A stretch of DNA of 64,000 nt from Lachnospiraceae bacterium (GTDB taxonomy: Bacteria > Bacillota > Clostridia > Lachnospirales > Lachnospiraceae), in the NCBI GenBank assembly GCA_024691425.1, contig JAILNQ010000101.1, forward strand, positions 1 through 64,000, in the 5' to 3' direction. Below the pieces are notes generated by a model. It was not told the origin of the DNA and ran no database searches. It was given only the letters and a program-made list of their open reading frames with translations. Shown one piece after another: positions 26,917 through 35,594 of this stretch (positions within the stretch are counted from its first letter, which is position 1; every line of letters begins with the position of its first letter). The translations under genes were made by a program, and so were the position numbers.

Positions 26917-28479
26917 ATGAAGTATCTTGACGTTCATGAAGCATCGGTCAAATGGGAAATGACGGAACGGCGCATAACAATGCTGTGCCGCGACGGCAAG
27001 ATCGACGGAGCCAGGAAAGAGGGAAAACTCTGGCTCATACCGGACAATTCTCCAAAGCCTTTTGACGGAAGGACGAAGGAGGCTCACCGGAAATCAGAAC
27101 AGTCAAAAAAGAAAGAGAGGAAAGCTATGGGCAAGTATTTCGGAACAGACGGATTCCGCGGCAAAGCGGGAGAAGTGCTGACGGCTGAGCATGCGTTCAA
27201 GATCGGACGTTTCCTCGGCTGGTATTACGGCAAGGAGCATAAGGCGAGGATAGTCATCGGCAAGGACACGAGACGTTCTTCTTATATGTATGAGAATGCT
27301 CTTTCGGCAGGAATAACATCTTCGGGCGGAGATTCATATCTTCTGCATGTAACGACGACGCCCTGCGTCAGCTACATCACGAGGACAGAAGGATTCGACT
27401 GCGGCATAATGATCTCGGCGAGCCACAATCCGTTCTATGACAACGGTATCAAGCTCATGAACGCCGAAGGCGAGAAAATGGAGGATGAGGTTCAGGATCT
27501 CGTCGAGCAGTTCATAGACGGTGAGATAGATGATGTCAAGTGGGCTACGGATGAGAATATCGGACATACTATAGACTTCTATTCTGGCAGGAACCGTTAC
27601 ATAGGATATCTTACGAGCATAGCACCTGTTTCGTTCGAGAAGTGCAAGGTCGCTCTCGACTGCGCGAACGGTAGCGCATGGATGATAGGACGTGCGGTTT
27701 TTGATGCGCTCGGAGCTAAGATAAACGTAATGAACGACGCTCCTGACGGCGTCAACATCAACCTCAATGCAGGCAGCACGCACATCGAGGGGCTTCAGAA
27801 ATATGTCAGGGAGAACAAGGTCGATGTCGGATTCGCGTTCGACGGAGATGCAGACAGATGCCTTGCGGTTGATGAGTACGGCGATGTAGTCAACGGAGAC
27901 ATGATCATGTACATCTGCGCGAAGTACTTCAAGAGCAAGGGAATGCTCCCGAGCAACACGGTCGTTACTACGATCATGTCCAACTTCGGACTGTACAAGG
28001 CTTTTGACAATATCGGCATCAATTATGAGAAGACGAAAGTCGGTGACCGTTACGTATACGAGAATATGAAAGAGAACGATCATATGATCGGCGGAGAGCA
28101 GTCCGGTCACGTGATCTTCAGGAAGTATGCTCATACCGGAGACGGACTTGTAACAGCGATCATGCTGATGACGGTTCTCGTTGAGACGCATCTGCCTCTT
28201 TCGGTGCTCGCATCGGAAGTTAAGATGTATCCTCAGGTTCTCAAGAACGTGGAAGTCGATGACAAGGAAAAGACGCTTGATGATCCGGCAGTGAAGAAAG
28301 CCGTAGAGTCAACGACCGAGTTCCTCGGAAACGACGGCAGGGTGCTGCTGCGTGCATCAGGAACCGAGCCGGTTCTTCGCGTAATGTCTGAGGCGGTGAC
28401 ATATAAGGACTGCGAGAAATGTGTGGATGAAATAATAGAAGCGATGAAGACATCCGGTCATCTCATCAAGGTAAGATGA
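26917..28479 (+). CDS. glmM: Phosphoglucosamine mutase with in-frame N-terminal helix-turn-helix domain
   Basis: Residues 71-520 are a complete GlmM, which interconverts glucosamine-6-phosphate and glucosamine-1-phosphate for UDP-GlcNAc synthesis. The start is GKYFGTDGFRGKAGEVL, the phosphoserine loop is ISASHNPF, the metal loop is DGDADR and the C-terminal phosphate loop is RASGTEPVLRVM. Residues 1-50 form an excisionase/MerR-like helix-turn-helix (YLDVHEASVKWEMTERRI) of a type usually found as a small separate protein. A lysine-rich linker joins them and no stop codon intervenes. An internal ATG at 27127 with a good AGAGAGGAAAG site would give normal 450-residue GlmM. The cell may therefore make the fusion, free GlmM, or both. 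The palindromic operator upstream suggests autoregulation by the HTH part. Confidence 0.88.
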   Translation: MKYLDVHEASVKWEMTERRITMLCRDGKIDGARKEGKLWLIPDNSPKPFDGRTKEAHRKSEQSKKKERKAMGKYFGTDGFRGKAGEVLTAEHAFKIGRFLGWYYGKEHKARIVIGKDTRRSSYMYENALSAGITSSGGDSYLLHVTTTPCVSYITRTEGFDCGIMISASHNPFYDNGIKLMNAEGEKMEDEVQDLVEQFIDGEIDDVKWATDENIGHTIDFYSGRNRYIGYLTSIAPVSFEKCKVALDCANGSAWMIGRAVFDALGAKINVMNDAPDGVNINLNAGSTHIEGLQKYVRENKVDVGFAFDGDADRCLAVDEYGDVVNGDMIMYICAKYFKSKGMLPSNTVVTTIMSNFGLYKAFDNIGINYEKTKVGDRYVYENMKENDHMIGGEQSGHVIFRKYAHTGDGLVTAIMLMTVLVETHLPLSVLASEVKMYPQVLKNVEVDDKEKTLDDPAVKKAVESTTEFLGNDGRVLLRASGTEPVLRVMSEAVTYKDCEKCVDEIIEAMKTSGHLIKVR

Positions 28480-28516
28480 TCAAGGCGAGTTAGAAAATAC
28501 AGAAAGGAAGCAGAGT

Positions 28517-29188
28517 ATGAACTGTAAAGTAAGTGATCTTTATGACCTGTCTCATTCCCTGGCAGGCGAGTATCTGAAGGGATTCGAGTATCCGTGGGAA
28601 GCGCTCGAGGGGATCAAGGAGCTGATACTTAAGATCGGAGCATCCCTTCCGGCAGACGAATTCGATCATCCGGAAGAAGACGTATGGATCGCAAAAGATG
28701 CAAAGCGCTATCCGAACAACTACATCGGCGGACCGTGCATCATCGGACACGGGACCGAGGTACGCCCCGGAGCGTTTATAAGAGGCTCGGCGCTTGTAGG
28801 TGATAACTGTGTAGTAGGAAACTCCACGGAGCTTAAGAACGTCATCCTTTTTGATAACGTTCAGGTGCCTCATTACAACTATGTCGGCGATTCCATTCTC
28901 GGCTACAAGGCGCATATGGGAGCCGGATCGATCACGAGCAACGTCAAGTCTGACAAGAAGCTCGTCGTTATAAAGGACGGTAACGAAAGGATCGAGACGG
29001 GGCGTAAGAAGGTAGGCGCAATGCTCGGCGACAGGGTTGAGGTCGGATGCAACAGCGTGCTGAATCCCGGAACGGTCATCGGAAGGGACAGCAACGTCTA
29101 TCCTGTATCATGCGTACGCGGAGTGATCCCTGCAGACAGCATATACAAGGAAGCTAAGAAGATAGTCATAAAAGAGAACATGGATTAA
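28517..29188 (+). CDS. Stand-alone GlmU-type acetyltransferase (left-handed beta-helix)
   Basis: A 223-residue protein with an N-terminal helical stretch of about 65 residues and then hexapeptide repeats forming a left-handed beta-helix (PCIIGHGTEVRPGAFIRG onward). The segment VPHYNYVGDSILG matches the catalytic histidine strand of the GlmU acetyltransferase half, and GAGSITSNVKSDKK matches its acetyl-CoA/substrate loop. No uridylyltransferase domain is present. The likely reaction is acetylation of glucosamine-1-phosphate to GlcNAc-1-phosphate, between GlmM and a separate uridylyltransferase. Some annotations call such proteins UDP-GlcNAc pyrophosphorylase, but the sequence does not support that half-reaction. 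It lies 37 nt after glmM and 44 nt before nagB. Confidence 0.8.
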   Translation: MNCKVSDLYDLSHSLAGEYLKGFEYPWEALEGIKELILKIGASLPADEFDHPEEDVWIAKDAKRYPNNYIGGPCIIGHGTEVRPGAFIRGSALVGDNCVVGNSTELKNVILFDNVQVPHYNYVGDSILGYKAHMGAGSITSNVKSDKKLVVIKDGNERIETGRKKVGAMLGDRVEVGCNSVLNPGTVIGRDSNVYPVSCVRGVIPADSIYKEAKKIVIKENMD

Positions 29189-29232
29189 AAGATCAGATAC
29201 GGGAAAAAATCAGAGTAACAGGAGGAAGCAAC

Positions 29233-29964
29233 ATGAAAGTTATTGTAGCGGAAAATTATGAAGACGGCGCAAAGAAGGCAGCGGATTTCATCGATAAGCT
29301 GGTGCGCGAAAAACCTGACTGCACGCTCGGTCTTGCAACGGGCTCAAGCCCTGTAGGCATGTACAAGGAGCTTGCTAGAAGATGCAAAGAGGAGGGACTT
29401 GATTTTTCAAAAGTTCATTCGGTAAATCTTGACGAGTATGTAGGACTCGCTCCTGACCATCCTCAGAGCTACAGGTTTTTCATGGATGACAATCTGTTCA
29501 ACCATATCAACATCGATAAGGCGAACACATATGTCGCAAAAGGAACCGGTGATGTAGAAGCTAACCTCAAGGAGTTCAATGAAGTTCTCGACCGTACCGA
29601 TATCGATCTTCAGGTGCTCGGAGTAGGCCCTGACGGACATCTCGGATTCAACGAGCCCGGCGCGGTTCTTTACGAAAAGGCTCACAAGGAAACTCTCGAG
29701 GACAGCACGATCGATGCGAATACGAGATTCTTCGAAAGCCGTGATGAGGTTCCCCGCTACGCCGTTACGATGGGCATGGGAAGTATTATGAAGGCCAAGA
29801 CGCTTCTCATGATCATAAACGGAAACAAGCAGGAAGCGGCCAGGAAGCTTCTTCTTACCGATACGATCGACCCGATGTGTCCAGCAACATTCATGCGGAT
29901 TCACAGGGATGCGATCGTCGTCATCGAAAAGAAGCTCGCCGATGAGATCGGTTATAAGGGTTAA
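29233..29964 (+). CDS. nagB: Glucosamine-6-phosphate deaminase
   Basis: A 243-residue isomerase/deaminase converting glucosamine-6-phosphate to fructose-6-phosphate and ammonia, the reverse direction to GlmS. Family motifs are LGLATGSSPVGMYKEL (phosphate loop), HSVNLDEYVG with the catalytic Asp, and LGVGPDGHLGFNEPG with the catalytic His. AGGAGG precedes the ATG. It is shorter than the allosteric enteric enzyme, which is usual in Firmicutes. Pairing it with glmS in one operon gives balanced flow between cell-wall precursors and glycolysis. Confidence 0.95.
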   Translation: MKVIVAENYEDGAKKAADFIDKLVREKPDCTLGLATGSSPVGMYKELARRCKEEGLDFSKVHSVNLDEYVGLAPDHPQSYRFFMDDNLFNHINIDKANTYVAKGTGDVEANLKEFNEVLDRTDIDLQVLGVGPDGHLGFNEPGAVLYEKAHKETLEDSTIDANTRFFESRDEVPRYAVTMGMGSIMKAKTLLMIINGNKQEAARKLLLTDTIDPMCPATFMRIHRDAIVVIEKKLADEIGYKG

Positions 29965-30005
29965 ACGGCATGTCCCGCTTCCGTAAGGAATAAAGGAGAT
30001 AAGAA

Positions 30006-31880
30006 ATGTGCGGAATAGTAGGCTACATAGGAGATAAGCAGGCGGCACCGATACTGCTTCAGGGTCTTGCCAAGCTTGAGTACAGAGGGTACGACTCGGC
30101 GGGTATCACCGTAAGAGAGGGAGAGAAGCCGGCCGAGGTCGTAAAGACGATCGGAAAGCTCCACAACCTGATCGAAAAGACTGACGAGGGACGTGCCCTT
30201 GTCGGCACATGCGGGATCGGTCATACAAGGTGGGCCACTCACGGCGCACCGAGCAAGACGAATGCCCATCCCCATGTTTCGGGCAACTGCACCAATTCAG
30301 GATCCGGTGCAGTTGAATCCGAGGTGGTCGGAGTTCACAACGGTATCATCGAGAACTATCAGGAGCTGAAGGCAAAGATGGAGCGTCACGGATACAAGTT
30401 CTATTCCGAGACGGATACCGAGGTGCTCATAAAGCTCGTCGACTACTACTTCAAGAAATACAAGATGGGTCCGATCGATGCTCTGGCAAAGACGATAGTC
30501 AGAGTAAGGGGATCTTATGCGCTTGTCGTCATGTTCGCGGATTATCCCGACAGGATTTTCGTTGCGCGAAAAGATTCCCCGATGATAATCGGAGTCAACG
30601 ACGGCGAGTCGTTCATAGCCTCGGATGTTCCGGCGATTCTTTCGCACACAAGGAACGTCTACTACATCGGCAATCTTGAGATGGCCGAGATCTCCGCCGG
30701 AAATGTCGACTTCTATAACCTCGACGGCGACAGGATAGAAAAAGAGGAAACGCACATAGAGTGGGATGCAAAGGCCGCGGAAAAAGGCGGATACGAGCAT
30801 TTCATGATGAAGGAGATACACGAGCAGCCGCAGGTTGTTCTTGACACTCTTCACAAATACATAAAAGAGGAAGGCGCCGCCAAGACCATAGACTTAAGCG
30901 AAGTAGGGCTTACGGACGAGGACATCACGAAGTTCTCAAACGTATACATAGTTGCATGCGGCAGCGCCTGGCATGTCGGAATGGAGGCACAGTATGTCCT
31001 TGAGGAGCTCGGTGATTTTCAGGTAAGGGTCGAGCTGGCATCCGAGTTCCGTTACAGGAAGAACCGTCTGCCTGCCGACTCGCTCGTGATCATAATATCC
31101 CAGTCGGGAGAGACGGCAGATTCGCTGGCGGCGCTTCGGATGGCGAAAGATAAAGGCATCACGACGCTTGCGATAGTAAACGTAGTCGGCTCGTCGATCG
31201 CACGCGAAGCGGATTACTGCATGTATACGCTCGGCGGTCCGGAGATTTCTGTTGCAACGACTAAGGCATACAGCTGCCAGCTTGTGTGCATGTTCATGCT
31301 CGCGCTGAAGTTCGCGGTAGTTCGGGGCTGCATGGAAGATTACGGAAATTATCTTGACGAGCTGCTTTCTATACCCGAGAAGATGAACAAGGTTCTCGAG
31401 GACAAGGAGAGGATCCAGTGGTTCGCGTCCAAGTACTCGAACGCAAGAGATATATTCTTCATCGGAAGAGGAATAGACTACGCGATCTGTCTTGAGGGGT
31501 CGCTCAAGATGAAGGAGATAAGCTACATACATTCAGAGGCGTATGCAGCAGGCGAGATGAAGCACGGAACGATCTCACTCATCGAGGACGGAACGCTCGT
31601 CATCGGAACTCTGACCCAGTCAGACCTTTACGAGAAGACGCTTTCGAACATGATGGAGTGCAAGAGCCGCGGCGCCTATCTTATGGGCATAACGTCCTAC
31701 GGGAAGTATGATGTAGAGGATTCCGTCAACTTCCCGGTATATGTTCCGAAAGTTGATGAGCATTTCATCGGAAGTCTTGCTATAATACCTTTGCAGCTTC
31801 TCGGTTATTACTTAAGCGTCTCAAGGGGACTTGATGTTGATAAACCGCGCAATCTTGCGAAGAGCGTGACCGTTGAGTGA
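30006..31880 (+). CDS. glmS: Glutamine--fructose-6-phosphate aminotransferase (isomerising)
   Basis: Makes glucosamine-6-phosphate from fructose-6-phosphate and glutamine, the entry step of amino-sugar synthesis. The 624-residue protein starts MCGIVGYIGD, with Cys2 as nucleophile of the class II glutaminase domain (to about residue 235). Two sugar-isomerase SIS domains follow (SQSGETADSLAALR and the ending PRNLAKSVTVE). AAAGGAG lies before the ATG. No glmS ribozyme is expected or seen: the gap to nagB is only 41 nt, so control probably occurs at the operon promoter upstream of glmM. Confidence 0.96.
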   Translation: MCGIVGYIGDKQAAPILLQGLAKLEYRGYDSAGITVREGEKPAEVVKTIGKLHNLIEKTDEGRALVGTCGIGHTRWATHGAPSKTNAHPHVSGNCTNSGSGAVESEVVGVHNGIIENYQELKAKMERHGYKFYSETDTEVLIKLVDYYFKKYKMGPIDALAKTIVRVRGSYALVVMFADYPDRIFVARKDSPMIIGVNDGESFIASDVPAILSHTRNVYYIGNLEMAEISAGNVDFYNLDGDRIEKEETHIEWDAKAAEKGGYEHFMMKEIHEQPQVVLDTLHKYIKEEGAAKTIDLSEVGLTDEDITKFSNVYIVACGSAWHVGMEAQYVLEELGDFQVRVELASEFRYRKNRLPADSLVIIISQSGETADSLAALRMAKDKGITTLAIVNVVGSSIAREADYCMYTLGGPEISVATTKAYSCQLVCMFMLALKFAVVRGCMEDYGNYLDELLSIPEKMNKVLEDKERIQWFASKYSNARDIFFIGRGIDYAICLEGSLKMKEISYIHSEAYAAGEMKHGTISLIEDGTLVIGTLTQSDLYEKTLSNMMECKSRGAYLMGITSYGKYDVEDSVNFPVYVPKVDEHFIGSLAIIPLQLLGYYLSVSRGLDVDKPRNLAKSVTVE

Positions 31881-31889
31881 ATTCCGGAT

Positions 31890-31932
31890 TGGTTTACATA
31901 ACATTAGAACACCGGAGCTGGTTTACATAACA
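31890..31932. repeat. Two direct 14-bp repeats TGGTTTACATAACA, possible relic IS21-type end
   Basis: Identical copies at 31890-31903 and 31919-31932, 29 bp apart, each preceded by CCGGA. On the minus strand they read TGTTATGTAAACCA, beginning with TG. IS21-family ends typically begin with TG and hold tandem transposase-binding repeats, so a leftover end is plausible. Alternatively they are paired operator sites (GTT-N5-AAC) for purC. Confidence 0.55.
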
Positions 31933-31955
31933 CAAAGTTGAAAGGAACACAGAAA

Positions 31956-32825
31956 ATGCAGGAATACACACCCGTTAAAGAAGGAAAAGTACGCGAGATC
32001 TACGATATAGGCGATGCGCTCGTTATAGTCGCAACTGACAGGATCAGCTGCTTCGATGTCATTCTTGACAATGTCATAACCGACAAAGGCAGAGTGCTTA
32101 CGCAGATGTCGAGATTCTGGTTCGATTTTACGAAGGATATCGTACCGAACCATATGATCTCTACCGATGTGAACGACATGCCGGAGTTTTTCAGGAATGA
32201 GAAGTTCGAAGGCAGGAGCATGCTCGCGAAAAAGCTCACGATGCTTCCGATCGAGTGCATCGTAAGAGGATACATCACGGGCACGGCATGGAAGGAATAC
32301 TGCAAGAGCGGGACGGTATGCAATACGAAGGTTGCGGAAAATCTCGTCGAGTCTCAGAAGTTCCCGGAGGCGATTTTCACTCCGTCAACGAAGGCCGAGA
32401 TCGGAGAGCACGATGAAAATGTATCATTTGATGAGTGCGTGGCATACCTCGAGAAGAGATTTCCGGGCAAGGGAGCAGCGTACGGAGCGAAGATCAGAGA
32501 TTATTCTCTCGCGATCTACAATAAATGTGCGTCATATGCCAGCGAACGCGGTATAATAATAGCTGATACGAAGTTCGAATTCGGACTTGATGAGAACGGT
32601 GAAGTCATTCTCGGCGACGAAGTGCTCACCCCCGACTCATCGAGATTCTGGGCGAAGGACCAGTATGAGCCCGGAAGAGGACAGTTCTCTTTCGACAAGC
32701 AGTTCGCAAGAGACTGGCTTACGAACAATCCGGGACATACATGGAAGCTTCCTGAGGATGTCACGAAGGAAACGATAAACAAGTATCTTCAGGGCTATGA
32801 AATGCTGACAGGCACGAAGCTCTGA
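31956..32825 (+). CDS. purC: Phosphoribosylaminoimidazole-succinocarboxamide synthase (SAICAR synthetase)
   Basis: Joins aspartate to CAIR with ATP in purine synthesis. The 289-residue protein shows KEGKVREIYDIGD, ATDRISCFD and GYITGTAWKEY, and a C-terminal part typical of the longer form (GQFSFDKQFARDWL). AAAGGAA 8 nt upstream supports the ATG at 31956; an in-frame TTG at 31938 overlaps that site and is less likely. It lies 75 nt after glmS, in the gap that holds the direct repeats, and 23 nt before purB. Confidence 0.94.
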   Translation: MQEYTPVKEGKVREIYDIGDALVIVATDRISCFDVILDNVITDKGRVLTQMSRFWFDFTKDIVPNHMISTDVNDMPEFFRNEKFEGRSMLAKKLTMLPIECIVRGYITGTAWKEYCKSGTVCNTKVAENLVESQKFPEAIFTPSTKAEIGEHDENVSFDECVAYLEKRFPGKGAAYGAKIRDYSLAIYNKCASYASERGIIIADTKFEFGLDENGEVILGDEVLTPDSSRFWAKDQYEPGRGQFSFDKQFARDWLTNNPGHTWKLPEDVTKETINKYLQGYEMLTGTKL

Positions 32826-32848
32826 GACGAAAACACACGGAGATGATC

Positions 32849-34300
32849 ATGAACACAGACACATACATAAGCCCCCTGTCGGAGCGCTATTCTTCAAAAG
32901 AGATGCAGTACATTTTCTCCCAGGACAAGAAGTTCTCAACGTGGAGAAAACTGTGGATCGCGCTCGCGGAAACAGAGAAGGAGCTCGGTCTTTCGTCCGA
33001 CGGAAAACCCGTGATTACGGATGAGATGATAGAAGAGATGAAAGCCCATGTTGACGACATCAATTATGATGTCGCAAAAGAGCGAGAAAAGAAAGTAAGG
33101 CATGACGTGATGAGCCATGTTTACGCATACGGGCAGCAGTGCCCTAAGGCCGCGGGCATAATCCATCTCGGAGCTACGAGCTGCTATGTCGGAGACAATA
33201 CCGATATCATCATCATGAGAGAAGGGCTTGAACTCGTGCGTAAAAAGCTCGTGAACGTCATAGCCGTTCTCGCGGATTTTGCCGACAGGTACAAGGACGA
33301 GCCTACGCTCGCGTTCACGCATTTCCAGCCTGCCCAGCCTACGACGGTCGGAAAGAGGGCGACGCTGTGGATCAATGAATTCATGATCGATCTCGAAGAC
33401 GTCGAGTATGTAATGGGAACGCTGAAGCTTTTAGGATGCAAGGGAACGACGGGAACTCAGGCATCGTTCAAGGAGCTTTTCGACAACGATAAGGAAAAGC
33501 TCGACAAGCTTGATGAACTGATCGCTAAGAAGATGGGATTTTCAGCATGCGTTCCGGTGAGCGGTCAGACATATTCGAGAAAAACAGATACGAGAGTGCT
33601 GAACGTTCTTGCAGGCATTGCCGCAAGCGCTCACAAGATGTCCAATGATATAAGACTTCTTCAGCATCTGAAGGAAGTCGAGGAACCTTTTGAAAAGGAC
33701 CAGATCGGATCTTCCGCGATGGCATACAAGCGTAATCCGATGAGGTCGGAGAGGATCGCATCGCTCTCAAGATACGTGATGATCGATGCGCTTAATCCGG
33801 CTATCACATCTGCAACGCAGTGGTTCGAGAGAACCCTTGACGACTCTGCTAACAAGAGGCTTTCGGTTGCTGAAGGATTCCTTGCTCTCGACGGTATACT
33901 TGACCTGTGCATTAATGTTACCGACGGACTCGTCGTTAACACGAAAGTCATAGAGAAACATCTGCTCAGCGAGCTTCCGTTCATGATAACCGAAAACATC
34001 ATGATGGATGCTACGCGCGCGGGCGGCAACAGACAGGAGCTTCACGAGGCCATAAGAAAGCTTTCGGTTGAAGCCGGAAAACACGTCAAACAGGAAGGTG
34101 CAGAAAACAATCTGCTCGAGCTTATTGCGGCATCTCCTGAGTTCGATCTTTCACTTGAGCAGCTGAACGGGTACATGAATCCCGCCGATTACACAGGAAG
34201 GAGCAGCGAGCAGGTTGCCTCCTATCTTGACGGCGTTGTGCGTCCGATGCTTGAGGATAATAAGGATCTTCTCGGCGTAAAGGCGCAGATAAACGTCTGA
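32849..34300 (+). CDS. purB: Adenylosuccinate lyase
   Basis: Removes fumarate from SAICAR and adenylosuccinate, so it acts directly after PurC and again in AMP synthesis. The 483-residue protein carries the fumarase-superfamily signature (SSAMAYKRNPMRSE) and the catalytic His region HLGATSCYVGDNTD. GGAGA lies 6 nt before the ATG at 32849; the ATG at 32843 overlaps that site. The gene is 10 nt upstream of atpB with no terminator, so purine and ATP synthase genes may share a transcript. Confidence 0.94.
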   Translation: MNTDTYISPLSERYSSKEMQYIFSQDKKFSTWRKLWIALAETEKELGLSSDGKPVITDEMIEEMKAHVDDINYDVAKEREKKVRHDVMSHVYAYGQQCPKAAGIIHLGATSCYVGDNTDIIIMREGLELVRKKLVNVIAVLADFADRYKDEPTLAFTHFQPAQPTTVGKRATLWINEFMIDLEDVEYVMGTLKLLGCKGTTGTQASFKELFDNDKEKLDKLDELIAKKMGFSACVPVSGQTYSRKTDTRVLNVLAGIAASAHKMSNDIRLLQHLKEVEEPFEKDQIGSSAMAYKRNPMRSERIASLSRYVMIDALNPAITSATQWFERTLDDSANKRLSVAEGFLALDGILDLCINVTDGLVVNTKVIEKHLLSELPFMITENIMMDATRAGGNRQELHEAIRKLSVEAGKHVKQEGAENNLLELIAASPEFDLSLEQLNGYMNPADYTGRSSEQVASYLDGVVRPMLEDNKDLLGVKAQINV

Positions 34301-34310
34301 GGTTTATGAA

Positions 34311-35138
34311 ATGGATAAAAAGAAAAGAACACGATTTCTGATCATCATAGGCTGCATTCTGGCCGTCCTTCTTGTCGGGATAATCCTCACCGGAAATCAT
34401 TCCGGCCATGAGGAGCCGATAAAACTCGTCATGAAGGATGCGGTGCTGCATGAAGAGAACCGTATAAACTTTTTGGGGATCATGCTTGTCAATCCCGCAG
34501 TGATCTCCGCATACACGGTCACTGCGATCATTTTCATTTTCGCGCTCATTGTCAGACTGTTCGTGATACCGAGGTTCACAGATGCCCCCGGAAAATTCCA
34601 GCTTCTTTTAGAACAGGCCGTGGGCATTTTTGACGGACTCGCAAAATCGAACAGCCCGCAGAGAAATAAGTTCTTAGGAGCGTATGTGTTCACCGCGGGA
34701 ACTTACATATTCGTCGGAACTATGTTCGAGCTTCTCGGCATCATGGTACCGGCAACGTCAGGAACGGCGATCGCATTGCCCGCTCCGCTTGCCGACATAA
34801 ACGGAGCGATATCTATGGGCGTGTTCTCATACTGCGTCATCCTTTCCGGCGGAATCGCGGGGAATAAGATCAAGGGAGCGCTCGGCACGCTCAAGGATTT
34901 CTCGCTTCCGATATCGATGAGCTTCCGTCTTTTCGGTGCGCTGCTTTCCGGCGCGCTCGTTACGGAGCTCGTTTACTATTACATCACCACAAGCTTTGTC
35001 ATTCCGGTTTTAGTAGCCGTAATGTTCACGATGCTTCATGCATTGATACAGGCCTACGTCCTGACAATGCTCACGGCATTGTTTTATGGGGAAGTATGTA
35101 CTAAGGAGGGGCCCATCGAAGATGGGAAGATTCCTTAG
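34311..35138 (+). CDS. atpB: ATP synthase F0 subunit a
   Basis: Membrane stator subunit that forms the ion half-channels against the c-ring. 275 residues. The essential arginine is in SFRLFGALLSG, and the last helices carry HALIQAYVLTMLTALFYGE. The N-terminus has an extra hydrophobic helix (FLIIIGCILAVLLVGIIL) before the usual core. GAGG 8 nt upstream supports the start. The 3' end, including the stop, lies within a strong mRNA hairpin (35101-35138). Confidence 0.94.
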   Translation: MDKKKRTRFLIIIGCILAVLLVGIILTGNHSGHEEPIKLVMKDAVLHEENRINFLGIMLVNPAVISAYTVTAIIFIFALIVRLFVIPRFTDAPGKFQLLLEQAVGIFDGLAKSNSPQRNKFLGAYVFTAGTYIFVGTMFELLGIMVPATSGTAIALPAPLADINGAISMGVFSYCVILSGGIAGNKIKGALGTLKDFSLPISMSFRLFGALLSGALVTELVYYYITTSFVIPVLVAVMFTMLHALIQAYVLTMLTALFYGEVCTKEGPIEDGKIP

Positions 35139-35178
35139 TGCACCGCGAGCCCGTTTGCGAAGCAAATTCCTAATGGGC
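35101..35178 (+). other. Two tandem mRNA hairpins at the atpB-atpE junction
   Basis: The first (35101-35138) pairs CTAAGGA with TCCTTAG and an inner CCCATC with GATGGG around a GAA loop, and contains the atpB stop. The second (35149-35178) pairs GCCC/GGGC and TTTGC/GCAAA around GAA. Neither is followed by a T-run. Such elements often mark processing or protect the downstream message, which would help make the many c subunits needed per complex. Confidence 0.6.
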
Positions 35179-35216
35179 GAGCAGTCCTTATTATTTTCAA
35201 TAGGAGGAATAAACAA

Positions 35217-35576
35217 ATGAAGAAACTGATCGTCAGAATCGCAGCAGTCCTTATGCTTGTGCTAGTTGTCTCAGCGATCGCATCACCTGTACCTGTACTC
35301 GCCGATGACGGCGCGACAGTTGCAGTTGCGGCCATGTCCGATGAGGCGGCGAACATCCACTCAAAGGCATGGGCAGCCAGCATCGTAATCGCTGTTGTAG
35401 CAGCGGCCGGTGCGATCTCGATGGGTCTCGTTATATGGAAGACCATCGAAGGCATTGCAAGACAGCCTGAAGCAGAAGGAAAGATAAGGACCGCGATGAT
35501 GCTCGGCCTCGTTTTCGTGGAAACGGCCATCATCTATGCTCTTATCGTAGCCATTCTTATCGTATTCGTCTTATAG
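35217..35576 (+). CDS. atpE: ATP synthase F0 subunit c with N-terminal signal-like extension
   Basis: Rotor ring subunit. The C-terminal 75 residues are the usual hairpin of two helices joined by ARQPEA, with the ion-binding Glu in LGLVFVETAIIY. At 119 residues it is about 40 longer than standard: residues 1-29 look like a cleavable signal peptide ending VLA, followed by a short polar stretch. A Thr after the Glu and a downstream Tyr recall Na+-binding rings, but the residue matching Gln32 of the Na+ rings is Met, so protons are more likely. A strong AGGAGG precedes the ATG, and two mRNA hairpins lie upstream. Confidence 0.92.
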   Translation: MKKLIVRIAAVLMLVLVVSAIASPVPVLADDGATVAVAAMSDEAANIHSKAWAASIVIAVVAAAGAISMGLVIWKTIEGIARQPEAEGKIRTAMMLGLVFVETAIIYALIVAILIVFVL

Positions 35577-35594
35577 GAATAGAAGGAGCGCATT

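Noticed and set aside
30000-30010. glmS ribozyme upstream of glmS
   Set aside because: The gap to nagB is 41 nt, too short for the ribozyme, and no core sequence is seen.
35217-35576. Sodium-binding c-ring
   Set aside because: Glu-Thr and a nearby Tyr fit, but the residue matching Gln32 is Met, so the ligand set is incomplete.
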